Part shown: piece by piece, positions 17,901 through 25,850 of the stretch
Position numbering within the stretch: the stretch's first letter is position 1
Layout: each line of letters begins with the position of its first letter
Source of the DNA: Planctomycetaceae bacterium
GTDB lineage: Bacteria > Planctomycetota > Planctomycetia > Pirellulales > Thermoguttaceae
Direction of reading: 5' to 3'
Length of the DNA: 64,000 bases
Assembly: GCA_009778035.1 (NCBI GenBank)
Contig: WRKP01000005.1
Span: forward strand, 1 to 64,000
Notes under the pieces: model-generated
What the model was told of the DNA's origin: nothing
Seen by the model: only the letters and a program-made list of their open reading frames with translations
The model's database searches: none
Made by a program: the position numbers and the translations under genes

Positions 17901-20418
17901 CGGAGCCGCTGACTTCTCGATCTGCGGCTTCTATGCTGCCGATGTTTTCGATCACACCGCCTTGGATCACATCGCCTGCGGCGTTATAAATTGCAGTATT
18001 TCTGATTTCTCCCCCTTGAATCAAGCCAAAATTGCTGATCGTGCCGCCTTCGTTAAGGATGTTCTCTTCAATCCGCATTTCCGCAGATGGAGTACCGGTA
18101 ATACTGCCGGTGTTTGCGAGTCTTCCGCCGACGTCTAGCCGATCGTTGACCGCAATTGTTCCTCGGTTATTAACACTTTCCCATACCGACAATGTACCGA
18201 CGTTATCAATCGTTCGGCCTTCATTGAGCGTCAAACCTGAGCGGATTTCCATAGTTCCGACGTTTGCGTAGGCACCGGTATTGTTGCTGTTGTATGTACC
18301 CATCGAGATTTCACCGACATTGCTGATGCTGCCGCTGTGCGAAAGTTCGCCCCCGATGTAGATCGTGTCAACGCGGTTGACGGTGCCGACATTGATGAAA
18401 CCACTGTCCACGTGGATGCGGTCAATGTCCAGAATCGTACCGGTCAACTGATTCGTGAGACTGCCTCGCACTAAAAAATTAGGCGTGTTGGCATCAGGGA
18501 ACGGTTCGGCCAATGTCGTGCTGTTTAGGCCGGAAATGGAAGCACTGTTATCGACGTTTCCATCGACCCATAATGCACCGATACCGCCCAACTCCGCACT
18601 ATCGATATTCTCCCCGGTGCTGAGCGTCAAATTGTCCCGCACGTTCAAAATACCCAGCCCGCTAATTACCGCATTGCGTCGAATATCATCAAACGCCTCC
18701 CGGTTCTGCACGCTGAGCCGTCCGATATTGATAAAACTGCCGTTTCCGGTAACGGTATTGCCGATGTACACGAGCCCGAGGTCGCGAATAACGCCGACAT
18801 TGTTGATGGTGTCTGCATGAAACGATCCGCCGCTCCATAAACTCGTTCCACCGCCGCTGACGGTTCCGCCTTGCACATCCAAGTGCGAGAAGGCACTGAA
18901 TTCCAATCCCGGCGTATCATAATTGCGAGCGGCGAGATCAAGGGCAAGATTTCTTCCGTCGCCGAACAGCGTCAGGGTATTATTGCCTACCAGAGAATCT
19001 GCTCCTCCTATCGTAACGCTTTCCCAGCCGAAATCTCTCGTTAACCAGACGAATCCGCCGATTCGCATTTCGTTATTAGTCGCGTCAAAATTGATTTGGT
19101 CAAAAGTGCTGTCAATTCCGCCGCCGAGGGTCACTCCGCTCTGGAGGTTCAGCGTATTATTCGAGCCGGCACCCTGCCTGATGTGGCCGACGGTACTCGA
19201 CCCGTTGTTCAGATTGATGGTGTTGTCGGACGAATTGACATAAATTGCGTTGAGCAATCCGTTCGTTAGCGAACGTCGGGCACTGATCGTCCCGTTGTTT
19301 GTGAATGTCGCGTTGTTTCCGTGCGTGATAAGCACGCCGGTTCCCCCGTCGCCGTTTGCGGAGATGATTGCTTGGTTTGTAACGCTATTGCCAGTACCTT
19401 CGATCCGCATACCAGCCCCGGCATAGCCGGTTGCTATAAGGTTGCCGGTTTGAGTGATCGTATTATCGTTTCCAACGACGTGCAAACCGATGCCGAACAT
19501 GCCATTGCCGTTAAAACCGATTGTGTTTGTAAGGGTTTGATCGCTCAAATACACCGAATGGCCGAAAAACCTGCTTCGGGTAATGTTGTGGCCAAGATCT
19601 TGCATAATCGCCAATTCGACTTCCGAGAAAAACGGGCGGGAATTCGCGTCGTAAAAAGCATTCATATTTCCGAACGGCGTGTCGGGATGTGCGAGTGCAG
19701 AACCTTCTCCTGCTTCCGAGAAGACGGGAACGTGGTCGCCGAACACGGATATCGCATTTGGGCCTCTGAACGTAAATTGATCACCGGGGTTAATGTCGAG
19801 CGTTTGTCCTGCCCAACCCGATAGAGGTTGTCCGTTGGGAGCGTATAGAAAAGACCCCCAAGTCCCGGGTGCGATCTCATCCACTTCAACTTCGGTGCCG
19901 TCTTCATTGACTTCAAAGCCGATCGAGAGGATTCCCAAAACGTGCCCCAACTCGTGAATCATAAGGCTTTCGAGGTTGTTCGTGCCGAGTTTGAGTTGCG
20001 TGTTTTGACGGTTATCCCAATTTGAAGCGGGATTTCCGCTGATGACGACAAATCCGCCGTATTCTTCTTCGTCTTCCGGGCCGTATTCATCGCTCCACCC
20101 GCCCTGTCCCGAGCCTGGTTCCATCTCCGGGTCTTTGTCGAAGTAGACGTTTCGCTGCGCGGGCGTGACGTTCGGACTGGAGAAGTTGATGACATCATTC
20201 CAGTAGTTAACAGCCCGCTGAATCGCTGCCGTTTCCTCTGGTGTGTAGGAACTGGAAATTCCGCGGATTGTTATTTGCCCCAGTGCGGGCGCACTCCACG
20301 TTCCGAAGATTACAGCAATGGCCAGCACTGCTGGAACGCAACTGCATCGTATCTTGTTTTTTGTCCATCCTAACAAGGCGGCAGGCCCGAACATCCCTGA
20401 TTTTGGCGTTTCCGACAT
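14956..20418 (-). CDS. Giant autotransporter with metalloprotease-like N-terminal region
   Basis: I start at MSETPKSG (20418), which has GGAG at good spacing, rather than 20442. The product has about 1820 residues. After a long signal region, an N-terminal domain contains 'LMIHELGHVLGI' (HExxH near residue 153), like matrixin/M10-type zinc peptidases, although the third His of HExxHxxGxxH is not present. A very long passenger follows, with beta-helix-like repeats of the form 'NVGTM.V.GNL.N'. The last ~280 residues look like an autotransporter beta-barrel ('WGMIYGHAGTMFDDG...GIMAGYD', ending in aromatic/charged residues). It is probably an exported surface protein; the peptidase activity is uncertain. 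Its stop codon lies inside a repeat element. Confidence 0.8.
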   Translation of the reverse strand: MSETPKSGMFGPAALLGWTKNKIRCSCVPAVLAIAVIFGTWSAPALGQITIRGISSSYTPEETAAIQRAVNYWNDVINFSSPNVTPAQRNVYFDKDPEMEPGSGQGGWSDEYGPEDEEEYGGFVVISGNPASNWDNRQNTQLKLGTNNLESLMIHELGHVLGILSIGFEVNEDGTEVEVDEIAPGTWGSFLYAPNGQPLSGWAGQTLDINPGDQFTFRGPNAISVFGDHVPVFSEAGEGSALAHPDTPFGNMNAFYDANSRPFFSEVELAIMQDLGHNITRSRFFGHSVYLSDQTLTNTIGFNGNGMFGIGLHVVGNDNTITQTGNLIATGYAGAGMRIEGTGNSVTNQAIISANGDGGTGVLITHGNNATFTNNGTISARRSLTNGLLNAIYVNSSDNTINLNNGSSTVGHIRQGAGSNNTLNLQSGVTLGGGIDSTFDQINFDATNNEMRIGGFVWLTRDFGWESVTIGGADSLVGNNTLTLFGDGRNLALDLAARNYDTPGLEFSAFSHLDVQGGTVSGGGTSLWSGGSFHADTINNVGVIRDLGLVYIGNTVTGNGSFINIGRLSVQNREAFDDIRRNAVISGLGILNVRDNLTLSTGENIDSAELGGIGALWVDGNVDNSASISGLNSTTLAEPFPDANTPNFLVRGSLTNQLTGTILDIDRIHVDSGFINVGTVNRVDTIYIGGELSHSGSISNVGEISMGTYNSNNTGAYANVGTMEIRSGLTLNEGRTIDNVGTLSVWESVNNRGTIAVNDRLDVGGRLANTGSITGTPSAEMRIEENILNEGGTISNFGLIQGGEIRNTAIYNAAGDVIQGGVIENIGSIEAADREVSGSGDWNLITNPDGTQTAVMSPGNGEYTLGMTYYTPGRGDWTEVIDPVSGTWILLYTPGYGDWDITWVPVGSENYMLASNFINSTGSVVRNVADTLSAHTLRNDGLIENVGTIELQGNFLNREDAVTVGVGGISADTLSNAGILALVGTIDVHGDFRNREGAIAIGIDSISAASITNDGDIVDVGTIYMPGNFQNRRGALVLGVDSISAENVTNHGEMSGIGFLSIRNDFLNVGSGERDADGVLHYTGGLVSYVDELEAESIRNRGGRIFNVGNMTTDTLRNENITMGGYQGQIEEIDNLEAGSVLNSAVMRSIGTMNVAGNLDNFTGDIHEVESMTVGGDVYSTGRISNVGTMSIAGNLTSTVSLVDVGTLTVGNSIANSGSMINVKSINAPVFGNTGLLAGTTRLAMNGGTFMNDGGVIVVGDTGIDADGVPYLAGIGTLAIDGNFVSSGGAFVIGINDDPTETLKNSLIEVSGSAFITGGTLQIAVEDGKFYPATTSEDRYVFLTAAEGLYATGMSAGSINDPLLKATVRSDDSEAWFFIERKFLYAGEGNTKNQRAMGRYIDAVGIYPDSDYREVLLALDKAHMYTEAQVSGAQTTRAERIVPMGEMVTVSDPLQVALDQMSGSIYATMTTASFQNTVMLHNTLANVLRRDYNAVAAVYDQAGYRGQSSARDLKMDRGKYKSTNNLWGMIYGHAGTMFDDGSVGKYRQGFSGIMAGYDRVDDRKCRLGVFLSMGEGSLSGEIRDRSLTQEFMAGHYFRRDTEDGYILLQAGLGNHRYNTRRHIAFGGPDLTADPNDPNPPWNTVNRTARNTHNAFLATAHVETGMRYRGGIFNFSPFAGAQYTGLVREGFTERGADSINLTTGMEDYHSLRAMFGLRFDSEVFRFKGGLTSFYGNVAWMYEFDTGERHTRFDARFTNAGFPATASKFTVYGNDPGRDWIQTGFGINHDIHAHLRAFLGYDAYANDRQVMHACNLGFVWER

Positions 20419-20672
20419 TGGTCGCTCCGTCCCTAAATACAATCCTGACCCGATAGTGGTCTTTCAGGGTTATCGTAACACCGGCACTGAACTCTTGGAA
20501 GTTTTTGCCCAAACGCGATGGTGATTCCGGGCGGAGAGTATCATAATCGGCATATTTTACCTAATTTGTACTGGTAGTCTTCGCCGCTTCGCTTATTCCC
20601 GCTGCCGATCGGCGGTGAAAGGCAAAAATCGGACACTGGAATAAGTTACGAACTTGGGCTAGAATGGGTTCG

Positions 20673-20820
20673 GAGCGTATCTCAAATTTCACTGGACAAA
20701 AAAAGCCGTCATCCCGGCGCAGGCCGGGATCCAGACATTGCGTGCGATGTTGGTCCTCTGGATTCCGGCTTTCGCCGGAATGACGAAAACACGTCTAGAG
20801 CAATTTGAAACTCGCTCTAA
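20673..20820. repeat. Dispersed palindromic element, copy 2 (complete)
   Basis: The most complete copy, about 148 bases. The outer arms are GAGCGTATCTCAAATTTCACTGGAC and, inverted at the right, TTAGAGCGAGTTTCAAATTGCTCTAGAC; the inner arms are GTCATCCCGGCGCAGGCC and GGCTTTCGCCGGAATGAC. It fills much of the 417-base gap between the autotransporter and the ankyrin gene. I see no gene in the rest of that gap. Confidence 0.8.
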
Positions 20821-20835
20821 ACCAGGAGGAACCCA

Positions 20836-21615
20836 ATGATCAAAACGCGAAAAATCTATTCGGCAGCATTCTTTTGCTTGTTGCCCTTGTTTTTCCTTTT
20901 CTGTGTTACAGGGTATCAGTCCCCGTACATCGGTATTATTGATGCCGTAGAAAATGGCGACGTACGAGATGTTAAATACTTTATTTCACGGGGAGCCAAT
21001 GTTAATGCCACGAGATCGGTTAACATCGTTAGAGGTAATGAATTAGAAGAATATGAAGAACCGTTGATAATGCGTGCAAATTATTCCAAAGTTGCTTTGA
21101 TAAAATACCTTGTTAGCCAGGGAGCGTGTGTCAATGCTCGAAGTGCTTCGGGCGGCACTCCGTTGCATAGAGCCACAGGAGATTCCATGGAGTTGATGAA
21201 TTTTTTGATAGACCATGGCGCAGACGTCAATGCACAATGTATATCTGGTTCGGCACCATTGCATATAGCGGCGCACTATGACGTGAGTTTTATGCGGCTC
21301 CTCATTGACCGGGGAGCAATAGTTGATGTACATAGCGAAATGTTTGGAACGCCACTACACATTCTTGCACGGTTTCGATCCGATCTCGACATGTGGAAGT
21401 GTTTGATAGAGAACGGAGCAGATGTGAACATGAAAGATGGTAAGGGAATGACACCGCTTGACATATTGGAAATCGAGAGTGAGGGTGCTCACGACGGGGG
21501 TGTATGGGTAGCAGGTGTTGTAATGATTACAGGAAAACAACCCGATCCTGAACGAGTAGAAAAAATAAAAGAGATTCTTCGTGCAGCGGGAGGGAAGCGT
21601 GGAGATTCGCTGTAA
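20836..21615 (+). CDS. Ankyrin-repeat protein, exported
   Basis: 259 residues. A hydrophobic N-terminal segment (about residues 9-28, ending FCVTGYQSP) looks like a signal peptide or anchor. About five ankyrin repeats follow, with repeated 'GA.VNA....G.TPLH.A' phrases between residues 35 and 205. Such proteins bind partner proteins; the partner is unknown. A strong AGGAGG site stands 6 bases before the ATG. Codon use is more AT-rich than the flanking core genes, which hints at transfer. It directly follows a palindromic repeat. Confidence 0.8.
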   Translation: MIKTRKIYSAAFFCLLPLFFLFCVTGYQSPYIGIIDAVENGDVRDVKYFISRGANVNATRSVNIVRGNELEEYEEPLIMRANYSKVALIKYLVSQGACVNARSASGGTPLHRATGDSMELMNFLIDHGADVNAQCISGSAPLHIAAHYDVSFMRLLIDRGAIVDVHSEMFGTPLHILARFRSDLDMWKCLIENGADVNMKDGKGMTPLDILEIESEGAHDGGVWVAGVVMITGKQPDPERVEKIKEILRAAGGKRGDSL

Positions 21616-21713
21616 AACTTGTTTCGCTTCCGCAGGAACCGACATATTTTTGCCAAACATATCCGGTATAATAATCCCCTAACCGTACAGGACTTTTCCC
21701 CTCAAGACGCACC

Positions 21714-23171
21714 GTGGCGAAATTTTTGGCAATAGATTGGGACGAAACCGAATGCAGGTACGCCGTCGCGACTCTCCAACATGAAAAAATTACCGTCCGT
21801 AACCTCGGCATCACTCCCGTGATGTCGCAAGACGGCAGCGAATACGAATCGCCCGCCGACTCCATCGCGATGGCAATCCACGCCGTCTGCAAAGAAGAAA
21901 AAATCGGCTCCTGCCCCCTACTCATCTCCCTCGGACGGAACGACGTCGAATGGATTCAACAAAAATTCCCGCCCAGCAAAGACTCCGAAATCCCCCTCCT
22001 CCTGAAAAATCAAGTCCTCCGCGAAGTGTCCGGCAGTACCGAAGCCGACCCGTTGGACTATATGATTCTCGAAAAATCCGACGATGGATACCGAATTTTA
22101 GCCCTGCTGATTTCGCAATCCTATCGGAAATCGCTGACCCGAACCTTCCGCTCGCTCGGATACCCGCCCGCACACATCGGTTTTCGCGCTGCCAACGTTG
22201 CTGAACTCGTTCTGCAAAACCCAGCACTCCTCGAAGGCGAACCCGCCGAGCCCCATCTGATCGTCAATGTTGTGGGCAATGATGTCGATCTGATTATCAT
22301 CGCCAACGGAAGCATTGCGGCCGTGCGGTCTTTCCGATTGCCAGCGGAACGGCAACAGCAAAATTTGGCCGACGAAATCGAACGCACGCTGACGATCGGC
22401 TTGGATGGCGATGAACCTTTGACGATCCAGCACCTTGTTCTCTTCGGCGAGGAGTCGGATTCGGAATTGCTGACGCATCCGCCGCGAAGCGGTTTGAAAG
22501 TGCAATACTTGAATCCATTCACTTTGCCGAATGTTTCGGTTTCCAAAAATGTTTGCGACAGCAGTCTTCGCGAGCCGGAAATGTTTGCACCGCTGATTGC
22601 CAATTTGCTCATCCAATCGCACAAAATTAAGCCGGCCATTGATTTTTTGCATCCGAAGGAGGCCGCGAAGCCGACGAATTATACTCGGCCCCTTGTATTA
22701 GCACTGGTTTTGCTGGGCATCATTTGCGGTGGTTTATACCATTGGAATCAGCAGGAGATTGGCAAAATAGAAGCCGAGTTGGCAAGTACACAGAAAACGC
22801 ATCAGGAAGTTGCCAGCAGACTGCAGCAGCATTCGCCCCTGTATCAGATATTGTGGAACACGCAGTATTGGGAAATGCAAAATGTTGTTTGGCTTGATGT
22901 CCTTAAGGATTTATCGGAAGTGTTGCCGAGCGGAACGGATTTGGTAGTTGTTCAGATGACGTTGGAGACAGGGCCGATTAACAATAATCCGCAGTTGTCG
23001 GGTTCGATTTCGCTTTCGGGCATGGTTCGAGATCCGTCGGTATTGCATAAATTGCAGAATGATTTGCATTCATCGGGTCGTTATAGGGTTCAGCAGCCGA
23101 CTCCGAGGCAGAATCCGGCGGGCGGCGGGTATCCTTGGCTGTTTAACACGACGATTTACCGCTTGCGGTAG
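21714..23171 (+). CDS. PilM/PilN-like fusion of a type IV pilus or type II secretion system
   Basis: 485 residues from a GTG start. The N-terminal ~310 residues are actin-like, as in PilM/GspL ('FLAIDWDETECRYAVA' opening; 'LIVNVVGNDVDLIII'). One membrane segment (about 328-346, 'PLVLALVLLGIICGGLYHW') follows. The C-terminal part is a PilN-like periplasmic region with a coiled coil (350-375) and a small alpha/beta domain ('LKDLSEVLPSGTDLVVVQMTLE'). This is the GspL arrangement in one chain. No other pilus gene adjoins it; pilT (53546) and a second PilM protein (38624) are elsewhere in the window. A TATAAT box lies at 21667. Confidence 0.7.
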   Translation: MAKFLAIDWDETECRYAVATLQHEKITVRNLGITPVMSQDGSEYESPADSIAMAIHAVCKEEKIGSCPLLISLGRNDVEWIQQKFPPSKDSEIPLLLKNQVLREVSGSTEADPLDYMILEKSDDGYRILALLISQSYRKSLTRTFRSLGYPPAHIGFRAANVAELVLQNPALLEGEPAEPHLIVNVVGNDVDLIIIANGSIAAVRSFRLPAERQQQNLADEIERTLTIGLDGDEPLTIQHLVLFGEESDSELLTHPPRSGLKVQYLNPFTLPNVSVSKNVCDSSLREPEMFAPLIANLLIQSHKIKPAIDFLHPKEAAKPTNYTRPLVLALVLLGIICGGLYHWNQQEIGKIEAELASTQKTHQEVASRLQQHSPLYQILWNTQYWEMQNVVWLDVLKDLSEVLPSGTDLVVVQMTLETGPINNNPQLSGSISLSGMVRDPSVLHKLQNDLHSSGRYRVQQPTPRQNPAGGGYPWLFNTTIYRLR

Positions 23172-23248
23172 GCAGCGTAATGCTACAATATTGGCAGCGA
23201 GTGTATAGTAGAATGCTTCCAGCGATTAAACCACAGAAGGAACCCGCC

Positions 23249-23521
23249 ATGCCGACCTCTGAAGCCGGAAAGACGATAGAAAAAATGTACTGGGATCATG
23301 TCAGAGCAATGAGTCCGGCGGAGAGGATTCGCGGTTGTTTTAGGATGTTCCAAAGTTTTTATTCGCAGGCGGCGATCCGATACCAAAAAGAACATCACGG
23401 CATCGGGGAGCGAGAACTGCGAATTGCGATGGCGAAGCGTCTTTATGGCGGCGATCCGCGAACCCGCATATTGATAGAAATGGCAGAGGCCGAGCAAAGG
23501 ACGAAAACAGATGAACATTGA
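23249..23521 (+). CDS. Small conserved-looking hypothetical protein
   Basis: I start at MPTSEAGK (23249) because GAAGGAA stands at good spacing; the track start at 23180 adds a non-protein-like leader. It has 90 residues, mostly helical and charged ('SPAERIRGCFRMFQSFYSQAAIRYQKEH'), with no membrane segment. Genes of this shape are often followed by a nucleotidyltransferase-type gene with overlapping ends. Here the overlapping downstream frame is cut to 21 codons. The function is unknown; it may be half of a decayed two-gene toxin-antitoxin-like unit. Confidence 0.55.
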   Translation: MPTSEAGKTIEKMYWDHVRAMSPAERIRGCFRMFQSFYSQAAIRYQKEHHGIGERELRIAMAKRLYGGDPRTRILIEMAEAEQRTKTDEH

Positions 23522-23576
23522 TCTATTGGAACTGGCGGCACTTGCCGAAAATTATGATCCGCATGTGATCCTGTGA
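23511..23576 (+). pseudogene. 21-codon stub overlapping the upstream stop
   Basis: ATG at 23511 overlaps the end of the previous gene and reads 'MNIDLLELAALAE' before an early TGA. The overlap and the opening look like the start of a longer second gene that has been lost, possibly a nucleotidyltransferase, by comparison with similar pairs. A hairpin (GGAACGG...CCGTTCC, 23582-23604) follows and might terminate transcription. Confidence 0.35.
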
Positions 23577-23640
23577 GTTCGGGAACGGCGAATCGCTCCG
23601 TTCCTGGCTCTTTGGGGGATCTTTTTGTGCATTTTTCCGA

Positions 23641-23669
23641 TTGCGGCACCGTCAACCTTGGAGTATAAT
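23641..23669 (+). promoter_or_regulatory. Promoter TTGCGG-17-TATAAT for cysS, leaderless
   Basis: TTGCGG at 23641-23646, a 17-base spacer and TATAAT at 23664-23669 are followed by CATAGT and the ATG. Only 6 bases separate the -10 box from the start codon, so the mRNA should begin at or next to the ATG. Confidence 0.8.
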
Positions 23670-23675
23670 CATAGT

Positions 23676-25193
23676 ATGATACGCGTTTACAATACCCTCA
23701 CGAAAACCAAGGAAGAATTCAAGACCGTCAAGCCAAACCAGGTTGGAATATACCTCTGCGGCCCCACCGTCTACAAACCCTCCCATATCGGACACATGGT
23801 CGGACCCGTGATTTTCGATGCCATCAAACGCTATCTGACCTATCGCGGATACTCCGTTAAACTGGTCATCAACATTACTGACGTCGACGACAAATTGATT
23901 GCCGAAGCAAAAAGCCAAAATCGGTCTATGGAATCCATCGCCGAAGATATGACTGCCGATTACTTCAGCAACCTCAAAGCAATGAATGTCTTCGACTCCG
24001 TCGATGCCTTTCCCAAAGTTTCCGAACATATTGCCGACATCATCGCCTTCACGCAAGACCTGATTGATAAAGGCTTCGCCTACGAATCCGCCGGGGATGT
24101 CTATTACGACGTCGGCAAGTTTCCAGAATACGGCAAACTCTCGCACCGTTCGCTGGAACAGATGTCCGGTGAAGGCGGAAGCACTGCCGACCGCAAACAC
24201 ACGCCGTTTGATTTTGCCCTCTGGAAAGCCGCCAAACAGCCGGATGAACCTGCTTGGGACTCTCCCTGGGGCAAAGGCCGACCGGGTTGGCATATCGAAT
24301 GTTCCGCGATGAGTCGGGAACTGTTGGGCGAAACATTCGACATTCACGGCGGCGGGCTCGATTTGGTCTTTCCGCACCACGAAAACGAAGTTGCCCAAAG
24401 CGAAGCACGACACGGCAAGCCGATGTGTAACTATTGGATGCACAACGGGTTAATGCAGGCATCCAGCGAAGTTGGAAAATTGGGCGGACGGAATACAGAA
24501 GTCAGGAATCAGGAGTTAGGGGACAGCGACGCTGCCGCCCAAGAACTTGGCAAAATCAGCAAATCAAAGGGTTCCAATGCGTTTAGTGATATGCTCAAAC
24601 AGGTCGAGCCGGAGATGATCCGCTTCTTTTTGCTTTCGACGCATTATCGCAGGCCGATTGATTTTAGTATGGAACGTATCGAGGAAGTCGGCAAGGGACT
24701 CGAATCGTTTTACCGGTTATTCAAACGGTATGAAAAGATGGGCGGCAAAGATTTTTACACGTTAGCCGCGTTACCCTGCAACGCGAACTGTGCCTCGCAG
24801 GGCGAGACGGCTAACTTGCGTCAAAAATTTCTCGACTTTATGGATGATGATTTCAACACTGGCGGGGCGATCGGCGTGCTGTTCGATTTGCTTCGGGAGT
24901 TGAACAAACTGGCCGACGACAATAAGGTTGCGGAACTCGACGATGGTGTTTCGGTGTTACGGGAACTGACTCATTCATTGGGACTTTTCCTTGTTCCGCC
25001 GGGACGGGGCGCGGGCGATGCGGCGGATGGCGAATTGGTCGGCAAATTGATGATGCTTTTGATGGAACTTCGTGCAACGGCAAGGCAAAACAAGGATTTT
25101 GCAACGGCGGACAAGATACGCAAGGATTTGACGGCCATCGGAATCACCCTGGAAGACCGTCCCGACGGTACGGAATGGAGTTTGGCAAAATAA
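23676..25193 (+). CDS. cysS: Cysteinyl-tRNA synthetase
   Basis: 505 residues from ATG 23676, set by the promoter. This class I synthetase charges tRNA-Cys. Visible features: 'YLCGPTVYKPSHIGHM' with the first zinc Cys and the HIGH motif; 'WHIECSAMS' with the second zinc Cys; 'GGGLDLVFPHHENEVAQSE'; and the KMSKS loop as KISKSKG. An insert of about 25 residues (GGRNTEVRNQELG...) precedes KISKS, as I recall from planctomycete CysS. The C-terminal helical domain holds an odd stretch, 'ALPCNANCASQGETANL', which coincides with a DNA palindrome and looks like a small in-frame repeat insertion. Confidence 0.93.
   Translation: MIRVYNTLTKTKEEFKTVKPNQVGIYLCGPTVYKPSHIGHMVGPVIFDAIKRYLTYRGYSVKLVINITDVDDKLIAEAKSQNRSMESIAEDMTADYFSNLKAMNVFDSVDAFPKVSEHIADIIAFTQDLIDKGFAYESAGDVYYDVGKFPEYGKLSHRSLEQMSGEGGSTADRKHTPFDFALWKAAKQPDEPAWDSPWGKGRPGWHIECSAMSRELLGETFDIHGGGLDLVFPHHENEVAQSEARHGKPMCNYWMHNGLMQASSEVGKLGGRNTEVRNQELGDSDAAAQELGKISKSKGSNAFSDMLKQVEPEMIRFFLLSTHYRRPIDFSMERIEEVGKGLESFYRLFKRYEKMGGKDFYTLAALPCNANCASQGETANLRQKFLDFMDDDFNTGGAIGVLFDLLRELNKLADDNKVAELDDGVSVLRELTHSLGLFLVPPGRGAGDAADGELVGKLMMLLMELRATARQNKDFATADKIRKDLTAIGITLEDRPDGTEWSLAK
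24761..24815. repeat. Palindromic insert inside cysS
   Basis: Nested perfect inverted repeats occur inside the coding sequence: GTTAGCCG (24761-24768) with CGGCTAAC (24808-24815), and CCCTGC with GCAGGG inside. A nearly identical right half (GCCTCGCAGGCGAGACGGC) occurs between the VapB genes at 61823-61841. It encodes the Cys-containing loop of CysS without breaking the frame. Confidence 0.6.
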
Positions 25194-25311
25194 TGGAACA
25201 CATTTTTCGACTGCGGCATTCGACTGCGGTCAATGGAGACTAAACCTTATCGAATTTTCGGGTTGTAATCGGCAACCGATGGTAAATAGACGCAAATTAT
25301 TCCCGAATTGT

Positions 25312-25339
25312 TTGCCTTTTCCTAAACTTGATGTAGAGT
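25312..25339 (+). promoter_or_regulatory. Promoter TTGCCT-16-TAGAGT
   Basis: TTGCCT at 25312 and TAGAGT at 25334 with a 16-base spacer lie about 78 bases before the ATG of the Cys-rich lipoprotein. The transcript would have a leader ending in an AGGAG site. Confidence 0.45.
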
Positions 25340-25416
25340 ATCCTTGCCGAGCGTGCGAGTTCGGCATCCCTTTACACAGACCCATCCCCCTATTTTTAGT
25401 TTAGGAGACTATCATC

Positions 25417-25764
25417 ATGAAAAAATTGTCCTTATTTTGCGCCGTTGCGTTATTGTTGTCCTCCGTGAGTATCGGTTGTTCCAGCAACGGCTCCGGCGGC
25501 GGTTTATCAGGTTTTTGCCGAACAGGTTCCATTTTCCCGGTTGCCCGAACCCGAGAAGCGACCCAGGTTGTTTATCAGACGGCCGGAGTGTCCAGTCAGC
25601 ATTTTTCGCAGTGTGATCCTTGCGAGCCCGCTGCGTGTAATCCGTGTGAGCCGGTAGCGTGTAATCCGTGCGAGCCGATCATGTGCAACCCGTGCGAGCC
25701 GGTGTGTGATCCGTGCGTGCGAACAGGTATTATTACACGAGGGCCGATTCCAGGACCGTTTTAA
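25417..25764 (+). CDS. Small lipoprotein with CNPCEP repeats
   Basis: 115 residues. The lipoprotein signal (MKKLSLFCAVALLLSSVSIGC) predicts a lipidated Cys21. The C-terminal half has five near-tandem units of the form C-[DN]-P-C-E-P (CDPCEPAACNPCEPVACNPCEP...), then CDPCVRTG. The many spaced Cys pairs could bind metal or form disulfides at the cell surface; this is inference. An AGGAG site precedes the ATG. The repeats are reflected in DNA as tandem TG(T/C)AATCCGTG(T/C)GAGCC units, so the copy number may vary. I know no defined function. Confidence 0.75.
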   Translation: MKKLSLFCAVALLLSSVSIGCSSNGSGGGLSGFCRTGSIFPVARTREATQVVYQTAGVSSQHFSQCDPCEPAACNPCEPVACNPCEPIMCNPCEPVCDPCVRTGIITRGPIPGPF

Positions 25765-25838
25765 GCGGCGGGCGTCGCAACATCAGGGGGCGTGAGCCCC
25801 CGTTCGTGCGTGTCCCTGCCGGGTTTTGCAAGTTCTGG

Positions 25839-25844
25839 TATAAT
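25839..25844 (+). promoter_or_regulatory. TATAAT box 6 bases before ATG (leaderless candidate)
   Basis: The sequence TATAAT-AATCCC-ATG, with CTGCCG 17 bases upstream of the -10 box as a near-consensus -35. It lies downstream of the GGGGGCGTGAGCCCCC hairpin, which may end the previous transcript. Confidence 0.6.
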
Positions 25845-25850
25845 AATCCC

